DNA from: Fulvimonas sp. R45
Lineage (GTDB): Bacteria; Pseudomonadota; Gammaproteobacteria; Xanthomonadales; Rhodanobacteraceae
Assembly: GCF_030504985.1 (NCBI RefSeq)
Contig: NZ_JASERU010000008.1
Coordinates: 62,001 to 126,000 of the forward strand
Direction: 5' to 3'
DNA: 64,000 nucleotides
Each line of letters opens with the position of its first letter. The stretch's first letter is position 1. The notes beneath the pieces are model-generated. The model was not told the DNA's origin and did not search any database. It was given only the letters and a program-made list of their open reading frames with translations. This document shows positions 34,904 through 42,671 of this stretch, one piece after another. The translations under genes and the position numbers were made by a program.

Positions 34904-35830
34904 TCAGCGCGCCAGCGCCTCGCCCAGCACGGCCATGCGCACGAACACGCCGTTGGCCACCTGTTCGAGGATGCGCGATTGCGCGCCGTCGGCCACCTCG
35001 TCGGCGATCTCGATGCCGCGGTTGAGCGGGCCCGGGTGCATCACCAGGCAGCCCCGGGCGGCGCGCGCCAGGCGGCGCCTGTCCAGGCCGTACCCGCGGA
35101 AGTAGGCGGCCTCGTCGGGCAGCTCGGTGGCGGCCATGCGTTCCTTCTGCAGGCGCAGCATGATCGCCACGTCGGCGCCCTCGATGGCGCTGTCGAAATC
35201 CTCGGTGAAGCGGCAGTGCGGGAACTCGGCCGCCTCGGGCAGCAGTGCGAGCGGGCCGCACAGGCGGATCTCCTTGGTGCCCAGCGCGGTGAGCGCGTGC
35301 ACGTCCGAGCGCGCCACGCGCGAGTGGCGGATGTCGCCGCAGATGGTCACCGTCAGGTTCTCGAAGTCGGGGCGGTGCTGGCGGATGGTCAGCGCGTCGA
35401 GCAGGCCCTGGGTCGGATGCGCCCGGTTGCCGTCGCCGGCGTTGATCACCGACACCCCGCTCATCGCGTGGCGCACCAGCTCGTCCGGCGTGCCGGAGAC
35501 CTTGTGGCGCACCACGATCGCGTCGAGGTGCATCGCCTCCAGCGTGTGCAGGGTGTCGTACAGCGCCTCGCCCTTGTTGGCGGAGGAGAAGCCGATGTCG
35601 AAGTTGACCACGTCGGCGCCGAGCCGACGCGCGGCCAGCTCGAACGAGGTGCGCGTGCGCGTGGAAGGCTCGAAGAACAGGTTGAGCACGGTGCGCCCGG
35701 CCAGCGTGTCCAGCTTGCGGGTGCCGTGCGCGCAGGCGTCGCGCAGGGCGATGGCGCGGTCGAGCAGGCGCTCGATGGTGGCGCGGGGCAGGTGTTCCAG
35801 CGTGGTGAGGTGGCGCAGGCGGGCGGTCAT
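34904..35830 (-). CDS. pyrB: Aspartate carbamoyltransferase catalytic subunit
   Basis: 308 aa. The carbamoyl-phosphate site FEPSTRTRTSFE, the HKVSGTPDELVRH region, HPTQGLLD and the C-terminal HPGPLNRG are all present. It catalyses the first committed step of pyrimidine synthesis. The ATG overlaps the ruvX stop (ATGA). Neither pyrR upstream nor pyrC' or pyrI downstream is present, so it should act as a free trimer or with a distant partner. Confidence 0.97.
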   Translation of the reverse strand: MTARLRHLTTLEHLPRATIERLLDRAIALRDACAHGTRKLDTLAGRTVLNLFFEPSTRTRTSFELAARRLGADVVNFDIGFSSANKGEALYDTLHTLEAMHLDAIVVRHKVSGTPDELVRHAMSGVSVINAGDGNRAHPTQGLLDALTIRQHRPDFENLTVTICGDIRHSRVARSDVHALTALGTKEIRLCGPLALLPEAAEFPHCRFTEDFDSAIEGADVAIMLRLQKERMAATELPDEAAYFRGYGLDRRRLARAARGCLVMHPGPLNRGIEIADEVADGAQSRILEQVANGVFVRMAVLGEALAR

Positions 35831-36285
35831 GGCGGCGTGGGGGGCATGGAGGAATCGGGGGCGGGCGGCGCGTCGGCGAGCCAGCGTTCGAGGATCACCG
35901 CGGCGGCGACGGCGTCGATGCGGGCGGCGTCGCGGCGGCGCTTCAGCCCGGCGGCGCGGGCGCCGGCGAAGCGGCGCGCGGCTTCCTGTGAGCTGTGACG
36001 CTCGTCGACCAGCGCCACCGGCGTGCGATAGCGCGCGCGCAGGCGTTCGGCGAAGCGGCGGGCGAGGCGGCTGGCGGGCTGCTCGGCGCCGTCCAGTGCC
36101 AGCGGCAGGCCGACCACCAGCGTGTCCGGCTGCCATTGCGCGCGCAGCGCGTCCAGTGCGGTCCAGTCCGGCTCGCCGTCGCGCATCGCCACCGTGGAGA
36201 GCGCGCGCGCGGTGGCGGTGAGGCGGTTGCCCACGGCCACGCCGACCAGCTTGCTGCCGACGTCGAAGCCGAACGCGCAGCTCAC
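35827..36285 (-). CDS. ruvX: Putative pre-16S rRNA nuclease / Holliday-junction resolvase-like RuvX
   Basis: 152 aa with an RNase H fold. The first catalytic Asp is in FGFDVGSKLVGVAVG, then LVVGLPLALDG, the DERHSS motif, and the C-terminal DAVAAAVILERWL with its catalytic Asp. The family (YqgF) matures the 16S rRNA 5' end in E. coli. It overlaps pyrB and lies 22 bases after yqgE, the usual yqgE-ruvX-pyrB order. Confidence 0.95.
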   Translation of the reverse strand: MSCAFGFDVGSKLVGVAVGNRLTATARALSTVAMRDGEPDWTALDALRAQWQPDTLVVGLPLALDGAEQPASRLARRFAERLRARYRTPVALVDERHSSQEAARRFAGARAAGLKRRRDAARIDAVAAAVILERWLADAPPAPDSSMPPTPP

Positions 36286-36307
36286 GGGCGGCGACCCGCG
36301 CGGGCGC

Positions 36308-36892
36308 TCATGCGTGACCCGCGTAGCCGGGCAGCTGCAGCGGATCGATCCCGACCAGTCCGGCGGCGGCGCTCCAGCGTTCCTCCAGCGGGGTGTCGAA
36401 CACCACCCGCTCGCTGGCCTCGGCGGTGAGCCAGGCGTTGTCCTTCAGTTCCTGCTCCAGCTGGCCGGCGCCCCAGCCGGCGTAGCCCAGCGCCATCAGC
36501 ACCTGGCGCGGGCCTTCGCCGGCGGCGATCGCCACCAGGATGTCGCGCGAGGTGGTCACCGACCAGTCCTCGTTGATGCGGTAGCTGGCTTCCCAGCGGC
36601 CGGGCTCGCGATGCAGCACGAAGCCGCGTTCCTGCTGCACCGGGCCGCCGATCAGCACCGGCGCGTCGGCCAGCTCGGGATCGTCGCAGCCGAGCTTCAT
36701 CTGCGCCAGCACGTCGCCGAGGCGGTATTCGGACAGCTGGTTCACCAGCAGGCCGATCGCGCCGTCCTCGTCGTGCTGGCAGACCAGCGCCACGCCGCGC
36801 GAGAACGGCGGGTCGGCCAGGCCGGGCATGGCGATCAGGAACTGGCCGGCGAGGGTGGGATGGCCGGGGGCGGGATGGCGGGGGGCGCTCAT
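36308..36892 (-). CDS. yqgE: UPF0301/AlgH family protein YqgE
   Basis: 194 aa. The family motifs are clear: GQFLIAMPGLADPPFSRGVALVC, GAIGLLVNQ, IGGPVQQERGFVLH and ALGYAGWGAGQLEQEL. No enzymatic role is firmly established; AlgH was linked to alginate regulation in Pseudomonas. No ribosome site precedes the ATG. Instead TACAAT lies exactly six bases upstream, suggesting a leaderless transcript. Confidence 0.95.
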   Translation of the reverse strand: MSAPRHPAPGHPTLAGQFLIAMPGLADPPFSRGVALVCQHDEDGAIGLLVNQLSEYRLGDVLAQMKLGCDDPELADAPVLIGGPVQQERGFVLHREPGRWEASYRINEDWSVTTSRDILVAIAAGEGPRQVLMALGYAGWGAGQLEQELKDNAWLTAEASERVVFDTPLEERWSAAAGLVGIDPLQLPGYAGHA

Positions 36893-36898
36893 GGCGTC

Positions 36899-36904
36899 AT
36901 TGTA
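36899..36904 (-). promoter_or_regulatory. -10 box for leaderless yqgE transcript
   Basis: TACAAT on the minus strand (36904 to 36899), then six bases, then the yqgE ATG. The A of the ATG falls where transcription should start. The same geometry occurs before nudE. Confidence 0.55.
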
Positions 36905-36936
36905 AGCCAGTCCGGCGCCGGCGCGCCGTCGGACGT

Positions 36937-37800
36937 TCAGCGATTGCGCAGCACGTTGCCGGGCAGGAACTGCCAGGTGCGGGTGATGTACAGGATGTCC
37001 ACGCGCTGCTTGTCGGCCGGCAGCGGCGGGAACGGAGCGGCCAGCCGCACGATGTTCTCGGCGGCCTTGTCCAGCAGGGGGTGGCCGGAGCTGCGGATCA
37101 CGTCGATGCTGTGCACGCTGCCGTCGCGGTTCAGGCCCACGGTGAGTTCGAGGTCGCCGTGCAGGTTGCGGCGGCGCGCCTCCTCCGGATAGTTGAGGTT
37201 GCCGATGCGCTGGATGCGGTCGACCCAGCCGCGCATGTAGGCGGCATAGGCGTATTCGCGCGTGCTGGCGGAGATGAACTTCTTGTGCGGGCGCTTGGCG
37301 TAGGCCTCGGTCTGGTCGCGCACCTCGGCGGCGAGCTGGGCCATCTCCTGCTGCCGGCGCAGCTCCGCGGCGTCGGCGCTGTCGGGCGTGTCGCGCTCGG
37401 GGTGGTCGTTGTCGCTGTCCACGGTGAAGCCGGCGGCGCCGGTGCTGGTGACCAGGCGCTGCGGGGTGGCCGTTTCCGGCTTCGGCGTGCTGGCGGCGAC
37501 CGGCCGCGGCGCGGTGCCGGGGTCGGGCTTGGGCAGCAGGCCGGAGAACAACTGCGAGGGCCGCGCCGCCTTGTCGCTGTCGCCGCCGCCCTGGTTGTTC
37601 GCCTGGGCCAGGAAGTCGGCCTTGTCCGGCGCCTGCCGGTTGGCCACGTCCACCAGGGTCACGTCCATGGTGGGCAGGCCGGGCGCGGACTTGGCGAAAT
37701 GGAAGGTGATGCCCAGCAGCAGCACGCCGTGCAGCAGCAGCGAGAACAGGATCGTGGCGCCGATCGGGTCGGGGTTGGGGCGGGCCGCGGCGGTGTTCAA
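36937..37800 (-). CDS. TonB-like energy transducer, probable TonB3 ortholog
   Basis: 287 aa from a TTG whose TTGA overlaps the gshB stop. An N-terminal membrane anchor (ILFSLLLHGVLLLGITF, with the His typical of TonB) is followed by a Pro/Ala/Asp-rich periplasmic linker, a helical stretch (about 145-175) and a C-terminal TonB box-binding domain with NLNYPEEARRRNLHGDLELTVGLNRDG. In Pseudomonas the gene at this position (between gshB and algH) is tonB3, needed for twitching motility. I infer the same role; ordinary TonB-ExbBD transport partners are absent here. Confidence 0.85.
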   Translation of the reverse strand: MNTAAARPNPDPIGATILFSLLLHGVLLLGITFHFAKSAPGLPTMDVTLVDVANRQAPDKADFLAQANNQGGGDSDKAARPSQLFSGLLPKPDPGTAPRPVAASTPKPETATPQRLVTSTGAAGFTVDSDNDHPERDTPDSADAAELRRQQEMAQLAAEVRDQTEAYAKRPHKKFISASTREYAYAAYMRGWVDRIQRIGNLNYPEEARRRNLHGDLELTVGLNRDGSVHSIDVIRSSGHPLLDKAAENIVRLAAPFPPLPADKQRVDILYITRTWQFLPGNVLRNR

Positions 37801-38759
37801 GCAGGGTTTTTCTCGATGGCGTCGAACAGCAGACCGGCGATATTAAGCCCGAACTGCGCGTCCAGTTCGCGGGCGCAGGTCGGCGATGTGACGTTGATCT
37901 CGGTGAGGTAGTCGCCGATCACGTCCAGGCCGACGAAGCGCAGCCCGCGCCGGCGCAGCTCGGGCGCCACCTGGGCCGCGATCCAGCGGTCGCGCTCGCT
38001 GAGCGGCACGCCCTCGCCGCGGCCGCCGGCGGCCAGGTTGCCGCGGAACTCGTCGCCCTGCGGGATGCGCGCCAGCGCGTAGGGCACCGGCTCGCCGTCG
38101 ATCAGCAGGATGCGCTTGTCGCCCGCGCTGATCGCCGGGATGAACTTCTGCGCGATGGCGAAGTGCCGGCCTTCGCCGTGCATGCCGCCGGCCAGCAGGG
38201 TCTCCAGCATGGAGTTGAGGTTGCTGTCGCCGGCCCTGACCCTGAAGATGCCGCGCCCGCCCATGCCGTCCAGCGGTTTCAGCACCGCCTCGCCGCATTC
38301 GGCCACGAAGCGGCGCAGTTCGCCGGCATCGCGGCTGACCAGGGTGGGCGCGATGCACTGCGGGAACTCCAGCGCGAACAGCTTCTCGTTGCAGTCGCGC
38401 AGGGCCTGCGGGTCGTTCACCACCTGCACGCCGCCGCGCTGGGCCGCGCCCAGCACCATGGTGTCGTAGACGAATTGCGCGTCCACCGGCGGATCCTTGC
38501 GCATCAGCACCACGCCCATCTCGCGCAGGTCGCGCCAGGTGGGCTCGCCCAGGGTGAACCAGTCGCTGCGGCTGTCGCGCACTTCGAGCGGCGCCAGCCG
38601 CGCGAACGGCGCGCCGTCGCGCAGGGCCAGGTCGCCCTGTTCCATGTAGAACAGCGCGTGGCCGCGCCGCCGGGCCTCCAGCAGCATGGCCAGGGTGGTG
38701 TCCTTGGCGGGCTTGATGGCGCCGATGGGATCCATCAGCACCGCGGTCGAGAGGGCCAT
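37797..38759 (-). CDS. gshB: Glutathione synthetase
   Basis: 320 aa from the ATG at 38759 with GGAG upstream. Prokaryotic GshB ATP-grasp features are MDPIGAIKPAKDTT at the start, VVLMRKDPPVD, VLKPLDGMGGRGIF, and the metal-binding end VGLDVIGDYLTEINVTSPT. It joins gamma-glutamylcysteine and glycine. It is divergent from pilG, as in Pseudomonas, and its stop overlaps the TonB-like start. Confidence 0.97.
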   Translation of the reverse strand: MALSTAVLMDPIGAIKPAKDTTLAMLLEARRRGHALFYMEQGDLALRDGAPFARLAPLEVRDSRSDWFTLGEPTWRDLREMGVVLMRKDPPVDAQFVYDTMVLGAAQRGGVQVVNDPQALRDCNEKLFALEFPQCIAPTLVSRDAGELRRFVAECGEAVLKPLDGMGGRGIFRVRAGDSNLNSMLETLLAGGMHGEGRHFAIAQKFIPAISAGDKRILLIDGEPVPYALARIPQGDEFRGNLAAGGRGEGVPLSERDRWIAAQVAPELRRRGLRFVGLDVIGDYLTEINVTSPTCARELDAQFGLNIAGLLFDAIEKNPA

Positions 38760-38922
38760 CGCAGATCTCCGTTGCCGGCGGTCCGGGGCGACGCGCCGAA
38801 CCGTGGATGTTCGCCGAGGCAGTCCCGCGCGGCAAGGGAAGCCCGATTTCGCGACCTGCGGCACGCCTCGCTGTTGCCACGGCGCAGGCGAGCCCGGACA
38901 ATGGCTTGGCGTCGGATCGTCC

Positions 38923-38951
38923 TTGACGGATGGGCGGTCAGGCAGTAAACA
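38923..38951 (+). promoter_or_regulatory. Sigma70-like promoter of the pilG operon
   Basis: TTGACG (38923-38928), a 17-base spacer and TAAACA (38946-38951). The -35 box matches five of six. Transcription would start near 38958, leaving a leader of about 130 bases before pilG. Confidence 0.6.
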
Positions 38952-38962
38952 GCAACGCCAGA

Positions 38963-39014
38963 GGCGTCCCGGCAGGCAACGAGGACGCCCGCAGGGTTTG
39001 CGGATCCGTTTTTT
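38963..39014 (+). promoter_or_regulatory. Attenuator-like leader upstream of pilG
   Basis: A 7-bp stem (38963-38969 with 38983-38989) is followed by a 5-bp stem CCGCA-TGCGG (38989-39003) and, five bases later, TTTTTT. The second hairpin plus T-run looks like a weak intrinsic terminator. The two stems share one base, so they may compete. Confidence 0.4.
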
Positions 39015-39090
39015 CATCTGCGCAGGCTGTTGGCCGCTGGCCACGGCCCTGCGCCGCACCTGAGCCTGGGCAGGTCGCAGGGGGGGTTGA

Positions 39091-39492
39091 GTGAACTTGA
39101 ACGTAGGCAACAACGGCCTGGCCGGTCTGAAGGTCATGGTGATCGACGACTCCAAGACCATCCGCCGCACGGCGGAAACCTTGCTGAAGAAGGAAGGCTG
39201 TGAGGTGCTGACGGCCGTGGACGGCTTCGAAGCGCTGGCTAAGATTTCCGACCAGAAGCCCGCCGTCATCTTCGTCGACATCATGATGCCGCGCCTGGAC
39301 GGCTACCAGACCTGCGCGCTGATCAAGAACAACCCCCAGTTCCGCGCCACGCCGGTGATCATGCTGAGCTCGAAGGACGGGCTGTTCGACAAGGCCCGCG
39401 GCCGCATCGTCGGCGCCGAGCAATACCTGACCAAGCCGTTCACGCGCGACGAGCTGCTTGGCGCCATCCACCGCCATGTCAGCACGGTTTGA
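39091..39492 (+). CDS. pilG: Twitching motility response regulator PilG
   Basis: 133 aa from a GTG preceded by a run of seven G. Single receiver domain: acidic pair in VIDDSK, phospho-acceptor Asp in VDIMMPRLDG, the switch Ser in MLSSKDG and Lys in YLTKPFT. PilG is phosphorylated by ChpA and promotes pilus extension or function. It is the first gene of the pilGHIJ-chp operon. The stop is 32 bases before the pilH start. Confidence 0.96.
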   Translation: MNLNVGNNGLAGLKVMVIDDSKTIRRTAETLLKKEGCEVLTAVDGFEALAKISDQKPAVIFVDIMMPRLDGYQTCALIKNNPQFRATPVIMLSSKDGLFDKARGRIVGAEQYLTKPFTRDELLGAIHRHVSTV

Positions 39493-39524
39493 AGCCTGTG
39501 ACTGCAGCGTCTGAAGGGGGACCT

Positions 39525-39896
39525 GTGGCCAATATCCTCATCATCGACGATTCGCCGACCGACGTTCGCGTGTTCACCACGCTGCTGGAGCGTGCCGGGC
39601 ATGTCGTACAGTCCGTGGGCAACGCCGAGGAGGGCATCGAGCGCGTGCGTGCGGAGCAGCCGGACCTGGTGATCATGGACGTGATCATGCCGGGCATGAA
39701 CGGTTTCCAGGCCACCCGCACGCTGAGCCGCGACCCGGCCACCGCCGGCGTTCCGATCGTGATGATCTCCACCAAGTCGATGGAGACCGACCGCGTGTGG
39801 GGCTTGCGGCAGGGCGCCAAGGCCTTCATCACCAAGCCGGTGAACGAGAAGGAACTGCTGGCCTGCATCAACGACCTGCTGCCCAACGCGGCGTGA
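39525..39896 (+). CDS. pilH: Twitching motility response regulator PilH
   Basis: 123 aa from the GTG at 39525 (AAGGGGGA about six bases upstream), which gives the canonical short PilH start VANILIIDDSPTDV; a TTG at 39489 would add twelve residues. Single receiver domain: IDDS, MDVIMPGMNG, MISTKS and FITKPVN. In known Pil-Chp systems PilH opposes PilG, acting as phosphate sink or promoting retraction. Confidence 0.96.
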   Translation: MANILIIDDSPTDVRVFTTLLERAGHVVQSVGNAEEGIERVRAEQPDLVIMDVIMPGMNGFQATRTLSRDPATAGVPIVMISTKSMETDRVWGLRQGAKAFITKPVNEKELLACINDLLPNAA

Positions 39897-39907
39897 GGGA
39901 GGCGGCG

Positions 39908-40450
39908 ATGAACGACAGCGCGCTTTCCCCGTTCGAGATCCTGGCCCGCTACGAGCGGCTGTCGCTGGCCCATGCCTCCGGCACGCCGGAGAAGCTGGAA
40001 GCGCCGGGCCTGTGGCGCGGCATCGGCTTCCGCGCCGGCAGCCGCACCTTCGTCAGCGCCATCGACGAGATCAACGAACTGCTCGCCGTGCCCGTGCTCA
40101 CCCCGGTGCCGGGCACGCTGCCCTGGCTGCTCGGCGTGGCCAACGTGCGCGGCAACCTGGTGCCGGTGGTGGACCTGGGGCGCTTCCTGTTCGGCGAGCG
40201 CACCGCCACCACCGAGCGCACCCGCCTGCTGGTGGTGCGCCAGGGCGGCGGCAGCGTGGCGCTGATGGTGGACGAGGTGTTCGGCCAGCGCACGGTGGAC
40301 GCCGAGCAGCACCGCGACGCCGAGCGCGAGGACGACCCGCGCCTGTCGCGCTTCGCGGAGGAGCGGGTGGCGGTGGACGAGCAGCGCTTTGCGCTGTTCA
40401 GCATGAACAAGTTGGTGCGGGCGCCGGATTTCCGCCAGGCCGCGGCCTGA
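39908..40450 (+). CDS. pilI: CheW-like coupling protein PilI
   Basis: 180 aa. CheW domain with GIGFRAGSRTFVSAIDEINELL, PWLLGVANVRGNLVPVVDLGRFL and LLVVRQGGGSVALMVDEVFG, preceded by a helical N-terminus found in PilI. It couples the chemoreceptor PilJ to the kinase ChpA. It starts 11 bases after pilH. The 112-base gap to pilJ holds a hairpin (GGGGCG-gcat-CGCCCC, 40494-40509). Confidence 0.95.
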   Translation: MNDSALSPFEILARYERLSLAHASGTPEKLEAPGLWRGIGFRAGSRTFVSAIDEINELLAVPVLTPVPGTLPWLLGVANVRGNLVPVVDLGRFLFGERTATTERTRLLVVRQGGGSVALMVDEVFGQRTVDAEQHRDAEREDDPRLSRFAEERVAVDEQRFALFSMNKLVRAPDFRQAAA

Positions 40451-40562
40451 GGCGCACGCGAACGCATGGCCGGCGCCAGCCGTGGCCGGGGATGGGGCGG
40501 CATCGCCCCGGGCCGACGCGGATGGCTTGCGCGGCATTGGCAGTAACGGGTGAGGTGAGCAC

Positions 40563-42599
40563 ATGAGCACAACAGGGGGCGTCGGCAAGGAACGGGGCTA
40601 TACCGGCCTCATCGTCTTGCTGGTGGCGGCGATCGGTTTCGCGGCGCTGGACTTCTACTTCCTCACCGTGAAGAGCGGCGAGGACCGGCAGGCCGTCGCG
40701 CTGACCACGCAGATCCAGGTGCTTTCGCAGCAGACGGCGAAATACGCCATCGAGTCCTCGGGCGGCAACGCCGGTTCGTTCAGCGAGCTGGAAGGCGCGC
40801 GCGACGCCATCGACTCGGCGGTGCAGCGCCTGATCAAGGGCGACGCCAAGAGCGGCATGCAGCCCTATGCCGACAAGGCGAAGCTCAGCACCCCGGCCGG
40901 CCGCGCGGTGACCCGCCTCGACGAGGCGTGGAGGAAGCTCAACGACGACATCGGCAAGATCCTCTCCAACAAGGCGGTGGTGCTCGATTCGAGCCAGCGC
41001 GCCGACGACCTGTCGCGCCAGTTGCCGCTGCTGAACTCCGAGATGGAGCAGGTGGTGAACATCCTGCAGCAGCGCAAGGGCAGCGCCGACCAGATGCTCG
41101 GCACCTCGCGCCAGATGCTGCTGGCCGACCGCATCATCCGCCGCGTGCAGGAGGTGCTGCAGGGCGGCGACTCCGAGCAGGCGGCCGCCGACGGCCTGTC
41201 GCGCGACGCGCAGTCCTACGGCGAGGTGCTGAAGGGCCTGCTGGACGGCAACACCGCAATGGGCGTGCAGGAGATCCGCGACGCCAACGCACGCAAGATC
41301 ATGCAGGGCATGCAGGACAGCTGGAACAAGCTGAGCGACCCGCTGGCCAAGCTGACCGCCGCCGCCACCAACATCGCCGAGGTGAAGAGCGCCGGCAACC
41401 AGGCCTCGCTGGACTCGCAGAACGTGCTGCTGCGCGCCAACGAGCTGGCCGACCAGATCGGCAAGCTGCCGGTGCGCCGGATCTTCCCGAACGTGTGGTG
41501 GGGCGTGATCGGCGCGGTCGGCGCGGTGGCCTTCGCGCTGCTGCTGGTGTTTGCCCTGGTGCGCGACCAGCGCCGCCGCTTCCAGGAGTCCACCGAGCTG
41601 AACCAGCGCAACCAGGAGGCGATCATGCGCCTGCTGGACGAGATGGGCTCGCTGGCCGAAGGCGACCTGACCGTGAAGACCACCGTGTCGGAGGACATCA
41701 CCGGCGCGATCGCGGACTCGGTGAACTACGCCATCGACGAGCTGCGCACCCTGGTGACCACCATCAACGAGACCTCCGAGCAGGTGTCCTCGTCGGCGCA
41801 GGAAACCCAGACCACCGCGCGCCACCTGGCCGACGCGGCGCAGAGCCAGGCGCAGCGGATCAGCACGGCGACCTCGGCGATCAACCAGATCGCCAGCCTG
41901 ATGGACAACGTGTCGAAGGACTCGGCCGAGTCGGCCGACGTGGCCGAGCGCTCGGTGCAGATCGCCTCGCGCGGCGCCGAGGTGGTGCGCGAGACGATCT
42001 CGGGCATGGACTCGATCCGCGATCAGATCCAGGAAACCTCCAAGCGCATCAAGCGCCTGGGCGAGTCCTCGCAGGAGATCGGCTCGATCGTGGAACTGAT
42101 CAACGACATCGCCGAGCAGACCAACATCCTGGCCTTGAACGCGGCCATCCAGGCGGCCTCGGCCGGCGAGGCGGGCCGGGGCTTCGCGGTGGTGGCGGAC
42201 GAAGTGCAGCGGCTGGCGGAACGCTCCGCCAGCGCCACCAAGCGCATCGAGACGCTGGTGCAGACGATTCAGTCCGACACCAACGAGGCGGTGAACTCGA
42301 TGGAGCAGACCACCGCCGAGGTGGTGGCCGGCGCGCGCAAGGCCGAGGACGCCGGCAGCGCGCTGGGCGACATCGAGCGCGTGTCGCACGACCTGTCGTC
42401 GCTGATTCAGAACATCTCCACCGCGGCGCGGCAGCAGTCCGCGGCGGCGACCGACATCTCGCAATCGATGAACGCGATCCAGGAAATCACCTCGCAGACC
42501 TCGCAGGGCGCCAGCCAGACCGCCGAATCGATCGGCTACCTGGCCCAGCTCGCGAGCGACCTGCGGCGTTCGGTGGCCCACTTCAAGCTGCCGGGCTGA
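40563..42599 (+). CDS. pilJ: Methyl-accepting chemotaxis protein PilJ
   Basis: 678 aa. TM1 at about 14-34, a periplasmic region made of two PilJ-type helical modules, TM2 at about 309-332, a HAMP domain, and a cytoplasmic signalling hairpin with the conserved tip [23 protein letters not shown]. PilJ senses surface contact and pilin. It ends LKLPG without a CheR/CheB-tethering pentapeptide. AGGTGAGC precedes the ATG. Confidence 0.96.
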   Translation: MSTTGGVGKERGYTGLIVLLVAAIGFAALDFYFLTVKSGEDRQAVALTTQIQVLSQQTAKYAIESSGGNAGSFSELEGARDAIDSAVQRLIKGDAKSGMQPYADKAKLSTPAGRAVTRLDEAWRKLNDDIGKILSNKAVVLDSSQRADDLSRQLPLLNSEMEQVVNILQQRKGSADQMLGTSRQMLLADRIIRRVQEVLQGGDSEQAAADGLSRDAQSYGEVLKGLLDGNTAMGVQEIRDANARKIMQGMQDSWNKLSDPLAKLTAAATNIAEVKSAGNQASLDSQNVLLRANELADQIGKLPVRRIFPNVWWGVIGAVGAVAFALLLVFALVRDQRRRFQESTELNQRNQEAIMRLLDEMGSLAEGDLTVKTTVSEDITGAIADSVNYAIDELRTLVTTINETSEQVSSSAQETQTTARHLADAAQSQAQRISTATSAINQIASLMDNVSKDSAESADVAERSVQIASRGAEVVRETISGMDSIRDQIQETSKRIKRLGESSQEIGSIVELINDIAEQTNILALNAAIQAASAGEAGRGFAVVADEVQRLAERSASATKRIETLVQTIQSDTNEAVNSMEQTTAEVVAGARKAEDAGSALGDIERVSHDLSSLIQNISTAARQQSAAATDISQSMNAIQEITSQTSQGASQTAESIGYLAQLASDLRRSVAHFKLPG

Positions 42600-42671
42600 T
42601 CACAGTGACACGACAGGGGGCAACCTCGACGGTTGCGCGATGCGCTGCGGCGCAGCCGTTGTGAGGGGCGC

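Larger units (their letters stand above)
38760..39090. other. 331-base control region between gshB and pilG
   Basis: No gene is visible. It holds the likely pilG promoter (38923-38951) and, in the leader of about 130 bases that follows, two short hairpins and a run of six T (39009-39014). On the gshB side only the GGAG ribosome site is evident. The rest shows nothing clear. Confidence 0.6.
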
